Assembly: GCA_016592635.1 (NCBI GenBank)
Contig: AP023240.1
Location: forward strand, 124,001-188,000
DNA length: 64,000 bases
Source: Methyloprofundus sp.
Lineage (GTDB): Bacteria; Pseudomonadota; Gammaproteobacteria; Methylococcales; Methylomonadaceae
Direction: 5' to 3'
The translations under genes were made by a program, and so were the position numbers. The notes beneath the pieces are model-generated. The model worked only from the letters and a program-made list of their open reading frames with translations. It had not been told where the DNA came from and made no database searches. Shown piece after piece: positions 18,001-27,429 of the stretch. Each line of letters opens with the position of its first letter. Position 1 is the first letter of the stretch.

Positions 18001-18882
18001 ATGAAGTTTAAATTTTGGGGCGTAAGAGGGTCAATCCCTACGCCAGGGCCGCAGACTAATAAGTACGGCGGCAACACGACTTGCATAGAAATTAGAACTG
18101 ATAATAATGACCTGATTATCTTAGATGCTGGTACTGGCTTGCATCAGTTAACCCAGACGCTTTTGCCACAGATGCCTATTAATGCACATATTTTAATAAC
18201 GCATACTCACTGGGATCATATTCACGGTTTACCATTTTGTACGCCTATTTATATAGCAGATAATAAGTTAACTATTTATGGTGGTCAGGACTTGAAAACG
18301 GGAGAAGGGATTGAACGTACTTTGAAAGTACAAATGCAACATTCTTTTTTCCCTATTGCAGAGCATGAGTTAAAAGCTGATGTCAGTTATAAGACGGTAA
18401 AAGCGGGGGAGAAATTCCGTATTGGAGAGGCGGTGATTACCCCAGTGTTAATGAATCACCCCGTGATAAATTTTGGCTACCGTATTGATTGCGATGGCAA
18501 GTCACTGTTTTTTACAGGAGACTATGAACCGCAACTGAATATTTATGAGCCTGATGGCTCAGAATATCAAAATTTTCAGCAGATGATAGACGAGTGTGCT
18601 GATTCTTTAGTGCAAACGATACAAGGTGTTGATGCACTTATTATTGATAGTTCATTTACTGAAGCTGAATATGTACATAAAAAAAATTGGGGGCATGGTA
18701 CTTATAGTGGCGCACTCAGGCTGGCAACTCAAGCTAAAGTGAAGAGGCTATTTTTTACACACCATGAACCTACGCGTACTGATGCTGAGCTAGATGCCAT
18801 TTATGCAGAATTATTAACGAATAACCAGCAGATGAATTGTGAGCTGATTATTGCGCAAGAAGGTGTAGAGGTCGTATTATAG
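18001..18882 (+). CDS. MBL-fold metallo-hydrolase
   Basis: Metallo-beta-lactamase-fold hydrolase of 293 residues. The metal site HTHWDHIHG (about residues 67-75), the aspartate in LDAGTGLHQL, a later TGDYEP and the FTHHEPTRTD histidines give a complete binuclear site. The N terminus KFWGVRGSIPTPGP matches a group related to cyclic-nucleotide phosphodiesterases and PhnP-like enzymes. The natural substrate cannot be told from sequence. It is coupled to the HDOD gene (1-base gap), which hints at a nucleotide-signalling role, but that is inference. Confidence 0.85.
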   Translation: MKFKFWGVRGSIPTPGPQTNKYGGNTTCIEIRTDNNDLIILDAGTGLHQLTQTLLPQMPINAHILITHTHWDHIHGLPFCTPIYIADNKLTIYGGQDLKTGEGIERTLKVQMQHSFFPIAEHELKADVSYKTVKAGEKFRIGEAVITPVLMNHPVINFGYRIDCDGKSLFFTGDYEPQLNIYEPDGSEYQNFQQMIDECADSLVQTIQGVDALIIDSSFTEAEYVHKKNWGHGTYSGALRLATQAKVKRLFFTHHEPTRTDAELDAIYAELLTNNQQMNCELIIAQEGVEVVL

Positions 18883-18950
18883 TGGCCCAAAAGGCTCATG
18901 ATGGGCTTTACAAAGTAATGCTTGGCCCATCTGCTATTTATGTAAGTAAT

Positions 18951-19550
18951 TTATTCTGCTTGAAACCAACTATCTAATAACTCATGAATATCTTCTATGC
19001 CCGTGCGTTTTAAGGCTGAAAAGAGTTGTAATGAAACATCGACATCAGATTCGCTTAACTCTTTTTGCACCGCAAGTAAGGTATTTTTGGCCGCACCGTA
19101 ATTTAACTTATCCGCTTTCGTTAACAGAATATGTAAAGGTTTTCGCGTATAAGAGCACCATTCAATCATTTGCCAGTCAAATTCTGTTAAGGGGTGGCGT
19201 ACATCCATGACCAAAATAATGCCATATAAAGATTGCCGGTCGCGTAAATAGGTTTCCATTAATTGGTGCCACTGTTTTTTAACTTTTTCAGGCACCTTTG
19301 CATAGCCGTAGCCAGGTAAGTCGACAAAGCGTTGCTCTTCATTTAGAGCAAAAAAATTAAGCAACTGCGTTCGACCAGGCGTTTTACTGGTGCGGGCTAG
19401 TGCTTTTTGGCGAGTTAATGTGTTCAGCGCGCTGGATTTTCCTGCGTTAGAGCGGCCTGCAAAGGCAACTTCTCGGCCTAAATCGGGTGGTGTAGATTTC
19501 AAGTCAGGGGCGCTAAGAGTGAATTTAGCTTGATGATAAAGAGAGTTCAT
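18951..19550 (-). CDS. engB: Ribosome biogenesis GTPase EngB/YsxC
   Basis: Essential GTPase for 50S subunit assembly. It has 199 residues, with G1 GRSNAGKSS (about residue 33), a switch region [12 protein letters not shown]3 [11 protein letters not shown] and G4 TKADKL. It is divergent from the cytochrome c4 gene, the same arrangement as in Pseudomonas and many gammaproteobacteria. Confidence 0.96.
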   Translation of the reverse strand: MNSLYHQAKFTLSAPDLKSTPPDLGREVAFAGRSNAGKSSALNTLTRQKALARTSKTPGRTQLLNFFALNEEQRFVDLPGYGYAKVPEKVKKQWHQLMETYLRDRQSLYGIILVMDVRHPLTEFDWQMIEWCSYTRKPLHILLTKADKLNYGAAKNTLLAVQKELSESDVDVSLQLFSALKRTGIEDIHELLDSWFQAE

Positions 19551-19661
19551 ACTGATCTCGTGTAGAGGGTTTAATTAAATTAGAGTAAAATTGGACTGGT
19601 TTTAGTTTTGTATTGTACATAAGATTACCTTATGTTTACCTTATTCCGGAAGGGGAATCTA

Positions 19662-20363
19662 ATGAAGAGAAGTTTATTAGCAGTTTCTGCGTCACTTGCT
19701 TTACTTAGTATGACTGGTGTTGCACAGGCTGCAGCTGATATTAATGCAGGGCAACAAAAAAGTGCATCTTGTGGGAGTTGTCATGGTAAGGACGGCAACA
19801 GTGCTGTGCCTATGTTTCCTAAATTAGCCGCACAAAATGAAGAATACCTAGTTAAACAAATGCAGGCTTTTAAAGATGGCTCGCGTGCTGGGGCAACTAT
19901 GGGAGCCATGGTGCAAGGTTTGAGCACTAATGATATGCAAGATATTGCGGCTTATTATGAAGCGCAACAAGTCACTAAAAATGCTTTGCCGCCACTTGAT
20001 TTTGAAGATGAAGATGATGATGGTGAGCCGTTAGGTAAGAAACAGTTAGCGGCTAATAAAAAAGCGGCAACAGATGAGCAGACCGCATTATTGGCCATTG
20101 GCTTTGATGTTTATCGTAATGGTGATTTGGAAAATGAAATATCTGCTTGTATCGCTTGTCATGGGCCTTATGGTGAAGGTAATAAACCCGCTTCATTTCC
20201 AGCATTAAAAAGCCAACATGCTGATTATATGATTAAAACCTTAACGGATTTTAAAACAGGTGTGCGTAGTAATGACTCTGACAATATGATGCATATGATC
20301 GCTAAAAAAATGTCTAATAAAGAGATCAAGGCATTATCTTATTATATGTCTGGATTAAGATAA
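19662..20363 (+). CDS. Cytochrome c4, diheme
   Basis: Periplasmic diheme electron carrier that usually feeds cytochrome oxidases. I use ATG 19662 (MKRSLLAVSASLALLSM) with aaggg upstream; an earlier in-frame ATG at 19632 would add ten residues before the signal peptide. Signal cleavage is likely after VAQA. Two CxxCH heme sites, CGSCH and CIACH, lie in tandem class I cytochrome domains. An acidic linker (DFEDEDDDGE) separates them. dsbA follows by 35 bases; the engB / c4 / dsbA neighbourhood is conserved. Confidence 0.93.
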   Translation: MKRSLLAVSASLALLSMTGVAQAAADINAGQQKSASCGSCHGKDGNSAVPMFPKLAAQNEEYLVKQMQAFKDGSRAGATMGAMVQGLSTNDMQDIAAYYEAQQVTKNALPPLDFEDEDDDGEPLGKKQLAANKKAATDEQTALLAIGFDVYRNGDLENEISACIACHGPYGEGNKPASFPALKSQHADYMIKTLTDFKTGVRSNDSDNMMHMIAKKMSNKEIKALSYYMSGLR

Positions 20364-20398
20364 TTAAGGAAGTAGTATTACTAAAAATAAGGAAAGAA

Positions 20399-21010
20399 AT
20401 GTTATTAAAAATAATGAAGGCAGGCTTACTTAGCCTGTTAATGTTTGCTAGCTTAAGTTTTGCAGCAGGTCAGGGGTATAAAAATTTAGCCGCGGTACAG
20501 CCGACCCAAGATGCCAATAAAGTCGAAGTGATCGAATTTTTTTGGTATGGCTGTCCGCATTGTTACCAATTTGAGCCAGCTTTAGAAGAGTGGAAGGCTA
20601 AATTGCCTGCAAATGTCAATTTTATTCGTCAGCCTGCTGTTTTTAGTTCGCTATGGGGCAAGCATGCAAAAGCTTACTTTACTGCGCAGGTTTTAGGTGT
20701 TGTCGATAAGGTTCATGCAGATTTTTTTCATGCGGTGCAAGTACAAAAACAAAAATTAGCTAGCGAGTCAGATTTAGCTAAGTTTTTTGTAGCACATGGC
20801 GTTGAAGAGGCGGCTTTTCACGATGCGTTCAACTCATTTATTGTGGATACTAAAATGCGTCAGGCGAAAAGCATGGGGCCACGATATGGCATAACAGGTG
20901 TTCCGGCTATTGTGGTGAATGGTAAGTACTTAGTAAATGGCAAAACAGCAGGCTCGCATGAAGGCATGATTAAAGTCATGAATGAGTTGATTGCTCAAGA
21001 AAGTAAGTAA
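20399..21010 (+). CDS. dsbA: Thiol:disulfide interchange protein DsbA
   Basis: Periplasmic oxidase that introduces disulfide bonds. It has 203 residues with a signal peptide (1-22) and the active site CPHC at residues 52-55 in FFWYGCPHCYQFEP. The cis-proline loop appears as GITGVPAIVVNGKYLV. It lies directly after cytochrome c4, as in Pseudomonas. aaggaaag before the ATG supports the start. A GC-rich hairpin follows. Confidence 0.95.
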   Translation: MLLKIMKAGLLSLLMFASLSFAAGQGYKNLAAVQPTQDANKVEVIEFFWYGCPHCYQFEPALEEWKAKLPANVNFIRQPAVFSSLWGKHAKAYFTAQVLGVVDKVHADFFHAVQVQKQKLASESDLAKFFVAHGVEEAAFHDAFNSFIVDTKMRQAKSMGPRYGITGVPAIVVNGKYLVNGKTAGSHEGMIKVMNELIAQESK

Positions 21011-21053
21011 GGATGCGCTAGCATACCTTTAGGAATACAAGGTTCATGAGCTA

Positions 21054-21084
21054 ACACCACTAACCCTTGATGGGTTGGTGGTGT
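21054..21084. terminator. Hairpin after dsbA
   Basis: acaccactaaccc (21054-21066) pairs with gggttggtggtgt (21072-21084), with one G-U pair and a 5-base loop. There is no T-run afterwards, so this is a probable 3' end structure rather than a proven terminator. Confidence 0.55.
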
Positions 21085-21159
21085 GGCGAATATTAATTCT
21101 GATTTCTAAGACGCATGTATGTAAGTAACTCGGTAGATTGCATAAAGGCTGAATGAAAA

Positions 21160-22701
21160 ATGTCTCAACCAAACTCTGAATTAAGTAAATGGAAGGATAA
21201 GTACTATAACGCGTTAGATGATCTAGAGGCACTAGAGCTGGTATCACAGACCAGTAACTCGCTTTTTTGTCGTGCCTTAATTCGTTTATCACTTGCAGTA
21301 AAGGGCTTTAATCAGCAGTTAGACCCTCATTTATTACGGTTACGTAATCAATTAAAGCAAGGCTTGGCTAATGCCGAATTAAAGCAGGAGCTAGAGAGCT
21401 TTTCTGAGGCTTTGCTGCGCTTTGAAGATGGGAGTGCTATTGAGCCACTGCAAGATGCTGCGCTGTTATTTGATTTTTTAACGAACCAAGAACAGAGCCC
21501 GCAAAAGGTTAGTGCGATTAATTTATTACGTGGTCAATATGACACGGGAAAATTAGCTGGCTCAAAAGAACTGCTGGAATTAGTGAGTGAATTATATGCG
21601 GTAGAGACCATAGAACTTGATGACGGAGGCGATTTAGTTGGTATTGCAGCAAATTTAGATGCTAAATTTATTTGTGAGCAACTCAGCCAGCTAATTCAAG
21701 GCTTGGATGTGCCTGATATATCGCAGGCTAGAACCAAAAAGATTTTGCAAGCTTTACAGGCTGAGCAAATAGAAGCGACTTTCCAAGAAAATATAGATGC
21801 AGCATTGAGTTTGTTGCAAGATCTAAAAGAACATAATCAATTCGAGAAAAAAGAAATGGAAGTTTTTCTCGCGCATATTAACCAGCAACTTGCTGCATTA
21901 AGTAAGAGTGCCAAAGGGGTTGTTGGTTCGACTGGGAAAATTATTCGCAAAAGAAATAATTTGGATCAAACTGTTTCCAAGCAAATGCAATCTCTGCAAG
22001 AAAACTCTGCAACTGCGACCAAGTTGGAGCCATTAAAGTCTCTGATTAAAAGTGAGCTAGATGATATTGAGGCACAGATAAAACAGCACCAGCAAGAAGA
22101 ACAGCAACAGCAAGCGAGTGTTGAAAAACAGTTGGCAGCCATGACAACTGAAATGGAGACAATGAAAGCAGAAGCCTTAAGTTTAAAGGAAAACCTTAAG
22201 CGTGCTTCGGCAGAGGCAATGACGGATGCATTAACTCAACTTCCTAATAGAAATGCTTATGATAGTCATTTTTCTGCCGAATATGCACGCTGGCATCGTT
22301 ACCAAACGCCACTAAGTTTATTGGTGTGGGATATTGATCTCTTTAAGAAAATAAATGATAACTACGGGCATAAGGCAGGTGATAAAACCTTGATTATTAT
22401 TGCGCGTCTATTAGAAAAGTATTGTCGAGAAACAGACTTTGTGTCTCGTTTTGGGGGAGAGGAGTTTACGATGTTATTATCTGATACTGATAAAAAGTCA
22501 GCTTGGGTATTAGCTGAGAAAGTCCGAAAAATTATTGCAAAAACTGGCTTTAATTCAGCAGGAAAGGCGATTGGTATTACCATATCTTGTGGTATTGCAG
22601 AGTTGCAGCAAGGTGATACTCAAGAAACGGTCTTTGAGCGCGCTGATAAGGCACTTTATCAGGCTAAGAAGAATGGGCGTAACCAGTGTGTGATTGCTTG
22701 A
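21160..22701 (+). CDS. Diguanylate cyclase (GGDEF)
   Basis: Cytoplasmic enzyme expected to make cyclic-di-GMP. The N-terminal 330 residues have no membrane span and include long charged coiled-coil stretches (rich in Gln/Glu near 290-350). The C-terminal GGDEF domain carries the active motif GGEEF (about residue 432) and an RxxD inhibitory site (RETD) five residues before it, so product feedback is likely. In Pseudomonas a similar soluble diguanylate cyclase (DgcH, PA5487) lies close to dsbA; the same neighbourhood is seen here. The regulatory input is unknown. Confidence 0.9.
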   Translation: MSQPNSELSKWKDKYYNALDDLEALELVSQTSNSLFCRALIRLSLAVKGFNQQLDPHLLRLRNQLKQGLANAELKQELESFSEALLRFEDGSAIEPLQDAALLFDFLTNQEQSPQKVSAINLLRGQYDTGKLAGSKELLELVSELYAVETIELDDGGDLVGIAANLDAKFICEQLSQLIQGLDVPDISQARTKKILQALQAEQIEATFQENIDAALSLLQDLKEHNQFEKKEMEVFLAHINQQLAALSKSAKGVVGSTGKIIRKRNNLDQTVSKQMQSLQENSATATKLEPLKSLIKSELDDIEAQIKQHQQEEQQQQASVEKQLAAMTTEMETMKAEALSLKENLKRASAEAMTDALTQLPNRNAYDSHFSAEYARWHRYQTPLSLLVWDIDLFKKINDNYGHKAGDKTLIIIARLLEKYCRETDFVSRFGGEEFTMLLSDTDKKSAWVLAEKVRKIIAKTGFNSAGKAIGITISCGIAELQQGDTQETVFERADKALYQAKKNGRNQCVIA

Positions 22702-22718
22702 CTATTGAATTTTCACTT

Positions 22719-22763
22719 AGGCATCTGGAAATATAAGCATCTAATATTTGTTTCCAGGTGCCT
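22719..22763. terminator. Convergent-gene hairpin
   Basis: aggcatctggaaa (22719-22731) pairs with tttccaggtgcct (22751-22763), 13 bp with one G-U pair, between the diguanylate cyclase and the convergent small membrane gene. No T-run is seen. Confidence 0.5.
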
Positions 22764-22788
22764 TGGTGTATGGCCTTAGCGTATATAT

Positions 22789-23058
22789 TTATTCTTTTAC
22801 TAAATCAGAAGGGCTTTCACTTGCAACTGGAATGACCACGGTAGGCTTTCCTGCATTTACGACTTCAGATAATGGCTCATTTTGTACGTTGCCCTCACCA
22901 AATAGTATTGCACCAGCCATTAATAAAATAACACTGACACCCGCAATGACAAATCTGTTTGGCTTCTCCATCCAAAATAGCAACCAATGTGGTTTGATCA
23001 TGCCTATGATAAAAATAAACACGGATAGTAGAAGTAAATTAAACGCCCAGATGATCAT
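22789..23058 (-). CDS. Small membrane protein, unknown function
   Basis: 89-residue protein with two hydrophobic helices (about residues 3-20 and 36-54) joined by the motif MIKPHWLLFWMEKPNRF, and a short polar C-terminal tail. The IKPxWxLFWxxKPxR motif recalls small uncharacterised gammaproteobacterial membrane proteins. The frame on the opposite strand has no such features. It is convergent with the diguanylate cyclase and divergent from nfeD. Confidence 0.65.
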   Translation of the reverse strand: MIIWAFNLLLLSVFIFIIGMIKPHWLLFWMEKPNRFVIAGVSVILLMAGAILFGEGNVQNEPLSEVVNAGKPTVVIPVASESPSDLVKE

Positions 23059-23164
23059 GATTTTTCCTGCAACTAAAATAAATAAGCGTATATTGTACTA
23101 GTTCGTATGTGAAAGAAAATACCTTTTGCGTGAGAATGGTGAACTATATTATTGAGGAGACATT

Positions 23165-23635
23165 ATGATAGAGTGGTTGAATAGCAATATTGCTTACTGG
23201 CACTGGCTTATTTTTGGACTATGCTTAGCATTAGCTGAAATTATGCTACTGAGTTTTGTCACTTTATGGTTTGGTTTAGGCGCAATTATTGTTGGCTTGT
23301 TGCTGTTGATAGTGCCTTTTTCATTTACGTTGCAATTATTGCTCTGGGTTATTTTATCTATTTTTATTGTCTATGCCTGGTTTAAATGGGTATCACCACA
23401 TTTTAAAAATAAATCATTTTCAGGCATGGCGCGAGAAGGCATGATTGGGCAAACGGGGATTGTGATTGAATATAATTCCTTGCACGAAGGGCGTGGTACC
23501 TTGCGCTTTTCTGTGCCTATTTTAGGTAATGATGAATGGCAATTTATTTGTACCGATAAGGTAGAGCTGGGTGATCGTGTGTTAGTGCGTGAATTTTCAG
23601 GAAATACATTAATTGTTTCCACAAAAAATAGTTAA
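23165..23635 (+). CDS. nfeD: NfeD-like membrane protein
   Basis: Short NfeD-type protein of 156 residues: two to three membrane helices in residues 10-75, then a soluble C-terminal OB-fold domain (GMIGQTGIVIEY through ELGDRVLVREFSGNTLIV). NfeD proteins pair with stomatin-like proteins in membrane organisation. The qmcA-like gene follows by 21 bases, the expected partner. gaggaga before the ATG supports the start. Confidence 0.9.
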   Translation: MIEWLNSNIAYWHWLIFGLCLALAEIMLLSFVTLWFGLGAIIVGLLLLIVPFSFTLQLLLWVILSIFIVYAWFKWVSPHFKNKSFSGMAREGMIGQTGIVIEYNSLHEGRGTLRFSVPILGNDEWQFICTDKVELGDRVLVREFSGNTLIVSTKNS

Positions 23636-23656
23636 CAAAAATATAAGGGTTTAATT

Positions 23657-24502
23657 ATGGAAGGTTTAGCTGTCGTTGGAGTATTCGTTTTACTGGTTAT
23701 TGTTACGGTCATTAAAGGGGTTAGAATTGTCCCGCAAGGCTATAAGCATATTGTGCAGCGCCTCGGTAAGTATCATCGCACTTTAGCACCTGGACTAAAC
23801 TTTGTGATTCCTTATATTGACTCGATTATTGAAAGGTTAACCACCAAAGATATTGTATTGGATATACCATCACAAGAAGTCATTACTAAAGATAATGCGG
23901 TTATTATTGCCAATGCAATTGCTTATATTAATATTATTGCTCCTGAAAAAGCGGTCTATGGAGTAGAAGACTATGTACTGGCAATTGAAAAGCTCATTCA
24001 AACTTCCCTGCGTGCCATTATCGGAGAAATGAGCTTAGATGATGCACTTTCTTCAAGAGACCATATTAAGCAAAAATTAAAAGATGGTATATCAGATGAT
24101 ATTGCTGATTGGGGCATCACTTTAAAAACGGTAGAAATTCAGGATATTAACCCATCCTCAACCATGCAGGCTTCTATGGAAGAGCAGGGCGCAGCTGAGC
24201 GGGAAAGGCGTGCAGCGGTTACCAGAGCTGAAGGTGCCAAACAAGCGGCTATTTTAGAGGCTGATGGTCGCTTGGAGGCTTCACGGCGTGATGCTGAAGC
24301 CAAAATTCTATTGGCAGATGCGAGTGGTAAGGCGATTGAGAGCATCAGTGAGGCACTTAAGGATAAGGAGCTGCCAGCAACTTATTTACTAGGTGAGAAA
24401 TATATCGAAGCAATGCGGGAACTATCCGAATCTGATAATACCAAAACAGTGGTTATTCCCGCTGATTTGATTCATGCAGTAAAAGGTATTATCGGCAAGT
24501 AA
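23657..24502 (+). CDS. qmcA: SPFH/stomatin-like protein (QmcA family)
   Basis: Membrane-anchored SPFH-domain protein of 281 residues, anchored by an N-terminal helix (about residues 4-22). The SPFH core runs from VRIVPQGYKHIVQRLGKY to VEIQDINPSSTMQASM, followed by an Ala/Glu/Arg-rich coiled coil (about 175-225) typical of oligomer rings. Its pairing with NfeD is conserved across bacteria. Its role is probably membrane quality control or domain organisation. Confidence 0.9.
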   Translation: MEGLAVVGVFVLLVIVTVIKGVRIVPQGYKHIVQRLGKYHRTLAPGLNFVIPYIDSIIERLTTKDIVLDIPSQEVITKDNAVIIANAIAYINIIAPEKAVYGVEDYVLAIEKLIQTSLRAIIGEMSLDDALSSRDHIKQKLKDGISDDIADWGITLKTVEIQDINPSSTMQASMEEQGAAERERRAAVTRAEGAKQAAILEADGRLEASRRDAEAKILLADASGKAIESISEALKDKELPATYLLGEKYIEAMRELSESDNTKTVVIPADLIHAVKGIIGK

Positions 24503-24511
24503 TCACAATAT

Positions 24512-24572
24512 GTAAGAGGGGTCTATGGCCGCGACTTGGTGCTCGAAAATCGCGGTCATAGATCCCTCCTAC
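24512..24572. repeat. REP-like palindromic element
   Basis: An imperfect inverted repeat with arms of about 23 bases: the left starts gtaagaggggtctatgg, and the right ends atagatccctcctac. The outer GTAG head and the inner cgcg match the general layout of REP sequences. Another member is at 40352-40410. Confidence 0.55.
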
Positions 24573-24591
24573 TAAATAATAAGGATATTAG

Positions 24592-25497
24592 ATGCACGAC
24601 CAGCTCAACCAAGTCATTCAATCAGCAAATCAAATCATTTTAGGCAAAGAACAACAAATACGTTTATCACTGTGTTGTTTATTAGCTGGCGGACATTTAT
24701 TAATAGAAGATATTCCAGGCGTAGGTAAAACTACATTAGCACACACTTTGGCTAAATTAATGGGGCTTGAATATCAGCGCATTCAATTTACTAGTGATTT
24801 GTTGCCCTCTGATATTATTGGTGCGACTATTTATAACCCTGAAAAACATGAGTTCAACTTTCATCCAGGCGCTATTTTTCATCAAATGGTACTTGCAGAT
24901 GAAATTAATCGAGCAACACCTAAGGCGCAAAGTGCTTTATTAGAAGCGATGGAAGAGCAGCAAGTAACCATCGAAGGTCAGACGCATGGTTTGCCGCAAC
25001 CCTTCTTTGTGATAGCAACCCAAAACCCCAGTCACCAATTAGGTACTTTTCCTTTACCTGAATCACAGTTAGACCGCTTTTTAATGCGTATAGAGCTAGG
25101 CTATCCAGATCATGCGGCTGAACGTGAATTATTGAGTGGTGTTAATCGACACAGCCTAATTGATGAGTTATCGGTACAATTGCCAGCAGATGCGTTATTA
25201 ACTATGCAACAAGCGGTTAAAAAAGTGCACGTAGCACCTGCGTTACTGGATTATTTGCAAGCCCTTATTGCGTACACGCGTGAAGCAGAAGAATATCAAA
25301 CAGGTTTATCACCACGCGCTGGCTTGGCTTTGTTGAATGCGGCTAAAGCATGGGCTTTTATGCAGCAGCGGGATATGGTCATTCCTGAAGACGTGCAGCA
25401 GGTATTAGCACCCGTTGCAGGGCATAGGTTACGTGCAGGCCATACTAACTCAGCTAATATTGTTGCACCCTTACTCGCAGCGGTTGCTATTCCATAA
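24592..25497 (+). CDS. MoxR-family AAA+ ATPase
   Basis: MoxR-type chaperone ATPase of 301 residues: Walker A IPGVGKTT (about residue 44), Walker B VLADEINRA, sensor and arginine-finger regions (ATQNPSHQLGTFPLPESQLDRFL) and a C-terminal lid. Such ATPases work with DUF58/VWA proteins to mature enzymes or cell-envelope targets. A DUF58 gene follows by 27 bases and the transglutaminase lies beyond rlmJ, forming the familiar MoxR-DUF58-TgpA group. The name comes from methanol dehydrogenase maturation, but this location gives no evidence for that role. Confidence 0.92.
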   Translation: MHDQLNQVIQSANQIILGKEQQIRLSLCCLLAGGHLLIEDIPGVGKTTLAHTLAKLMGLEYQRIQFTSDLLPSDIIGATIYNPEKHEFNFHPGAIFHQMVLADEINRATPKAQSALLEAMEEQQVTIEGQTHGLPQPFFVIATQNPSHQLGTFPLPESQLDRFLMRIELGYPDHAAERELLSGVNRHSLIDELSVQLPADALLTMQQAVKKVHVAPALLDYLQALIAYTREAEEYQTGLSPRAGLALLNAAKAWAFMQQRDMVIPEDVQQVLAPVAGHRLRAGHTNSANIVAPLLAAVAIP

Positions 25498-25524
25498 ATA
25501 ACCTGAATTTTGGAATAACAGTTT

Positions 25525-26430
25525 ATGAGTAAGCAAACGGGCACAAACCCTATCTATTTAAGTTATCGACGTATCTATATTTTACCAACCAGACGTGGCT
25601 TTGGCTTTTTGCTATTGATTGCATTATTAATGTTAATTGCCTTTATTTACAATAACAACTTGGTTTATTTGTTAAGTTTTTTGTTGGCAAGCTTGTTTTT
25701 TATCACGATTTTACACACAGTCAAATCATTAGCAGGTTTGACTATTAGTAAAGGGCATAGTCCCAATGTATTTGTTGGTGAGTTGGCCGAGGGCAGTTTA
25801 ACAATTTACAACCCGAGTAATACTCAGAGGTATAGTGTGCAATTTGGCTTAGACAAGCAGACTACTATGCAACTAGTCGATATACCAGCCAAGCAAAAGT
25901 TACAAGTTAGCTTGCCTCAGCCTGCAACTAAACGCGGTTGGTTCGCGTTAACTAATCCTGTTATTTATTGTGATTACCCTTTTGGTTTGTTTCGTGCCTG
26001 GCATCGATTACATTTAGACATTAAGACCTTGGTTTATCCGCGACCAAGCATGCAAGAATGTCCTTTGCCCGAAAATGCAAGTAGCTTAGATGCACAAGGT
26101 AATGCCCCAAAAGGCCAAGATGATTTTTACGGCTTACAGGCTTACCAAGCAGGTGATAGTATTCGGCATATACATTGGCGCGCACTAGCGAAAGGTCAAG
26201 GCTTATATACACGCCAATACAGCGGTACGCAAAGTACTGAGATTTGGCTGGATTATGAGCACACTATGGGAGCAGATCAGGAGGAGCGCTTAAGCCAAAT
26301 GTGCCGCTGGATATTAGAGGCGGATACCGTAGGTATTGCCTACGGATTTAAGCTGGTAGGCTTAAAAATCGAGCCTAGTATAGGTACGCAGCATTCTAAA
26401 AAGTGTTTAGAGGCATTAGCGTTGTTTTGA
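25525..26430 (+). CDS. DUF58-domain membrane protein
   Basis: 301-residue protein with two adjacent N-terminal membrane helices (about residues 26-62) and a DUF58 region marked by YPFGLFRAWH and DSIRHIHWRALAKG. DUF58 proteins are partners of MoxR ATPases. Its position between the MoxR gene and the rlmJ-transglutaminase pair supports one functional module. It lies 27 bases after MoxR. Confidence 0.88.
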   Translation: MSKQTGTNPIYLSYRRIYILPTRRGFGFLLLIALLMLIAFIYNNNLVYLLSFLLASLFFITILHTVKSLAGLTISKGHSPNVFVGELAEGSLTIYNPSNTQRYSVQFGLDKQTTMQLVDIPAKQKLQVSLPQPATKRGWFALTNPVIYCDYPFGLFRAWHRLHLDIKTLVYPRPSMQECPLPENASSLDAQGNAPKGQDDFYGLQAYQAGDSIRHIHWRALAKGQGLYTRQYSGTQSTEIWLDYEHTMGADQEERLSQMCRWILEADTVGIAYGFKLVGLKIEPSIGTQHSKKCLEALALF

Positions 26431-26581
26431 AGCAAAGGGAAGTGTAGATTTTGCGCATAAGACGAACTAATCTTAACTTGTAAGCCTTAGTGCGTATTAA
26501 GCTTGTAGAATAGGGCATATTCACACAATAGGTTGGTTTTTGTACAAGTCTCCTTAATCTCACTGGTTAAATAATAAAATT

Positions 26582-27424
26582 ATGCTCAGTTATCGTCATT
26601 CCTTCCATGCAGGCAATTTTGCTGATGTGTTAAAACACAGTGTTTTGATTCATATCTTGGAGCACCTCAAAAAGAAAGAAAAACCTTTTTGTTACGTAGA
26701 CACCCATGCAGGTGCAGGGCGATATTCATTAAACAGTGAGCATGCTGAGCAAACTCAGGAATATCAGCAAGGTATAGCCAAGTTATGGCAAGCACAGGAC
26801 TTGCCGCCTATTATTGCGGACTATGTGCAGCTGGTGCAAAGTTGTCATCAGCAAGACGCTCTGCAGCATTACCCAGGCTCACCACTGATTGCCAAGCAAT
26901 TAATGCGCCCACAAGATCAGCTATTTTTATATGAGTTGCATAGTACTGATGTAGAGGTATTGCGGACTGTGATGCAGCATGATCGGCGTGTACATATATA
27001 TCAAGAGGATGGCTTTAAACACAGTGTCGGCTTACTACCGCCGCCACAACGCCGAGGTTTAGTGTTGATGGACCCATCTTATGAGCTAAAAACTGATTAC
27101 ACGCAAGTACTGGATACTATCATACAATTACATAAGCGTTTTGCGACAGGTACGTATGCATTATGGTATCCAGTAGTAGAGCGCGAGCGTATTAATCAAT
27201 TGGAACAGCGAATTCAAGCCAGCACTCTCAGTAATGTGCAGCTGTTTGAACTAGGGCAACTAGCAGATAATTCAGAATGGGGTATGACTGCCAGTGGCAT
27301 GATCGTCATTAATCCCCCGTGGACATTAAAAGCGGCAATGGGCGAAGCGCTACCTTATTTAGCCGCGCAGTTAGGCGTTGGTGCGCAGGGGCATTACAGG
27401 ATAAAACAATTAAAGGATGAATAA
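26582..27424 (+). CDS. rlmJ: 23S rRNA (adenine2030-N6)-methyltransferase RlmJ
   Basis: SAM-dependent methyltransferase that modifies A2030 of 23S rRNA. The 280 residues begin MLSYRHSFHAGNFADVLKH, the family signature, with YVDTHAGAGRY as the SAM loop and catalytic DPSYE (in VLMDPSYE). It sits between the DUF58 gene and the transglutaminase gene, with five bases to the latter, so it is probably cotranscribed. This interrupts the normal MoxR-DUF58-TgpA order. Confidence 0.95.
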   Translation: MLSYRHSFHAGNFADVLKHSVLIHILEHLKKKEKPFCYVDTHAGAGRYSLNSEHAEQTQEYQQGIAKLWQAQDLPPIIADYVQLVQSCHQQDALQHYPGSPLIAKQLMRPQDQLFLYELHSTDVEVLRTVMQHDRRVHIYQEDGFKHSVGLLPPPQRRGLVLMDPSYELKTDYTQVLDTIIQLHKRFATGTYALWYPVVERERINQLEQRIQASTLSNVQLFELGQLADNSEWGMTASGMIVINPPWTLKAAMGEALPYLAAQLGVGAQGHYRIKQLKDE

Positions 27425-27429
27425 AATTT

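Noticed and set aside
22748..23101. 117-residue plus-strand frame
   Set aside because: It lies opposite the small membrane gene at 22789-23058, whose helices and motif are far more protein-like.
24592..25497. MoxR gene as a methanol dehydrogenase maturation factor
   Set aside because: The neighbours are DUF58 and transglutaminase, not mxa or xox genes, so only the general family name is justified.
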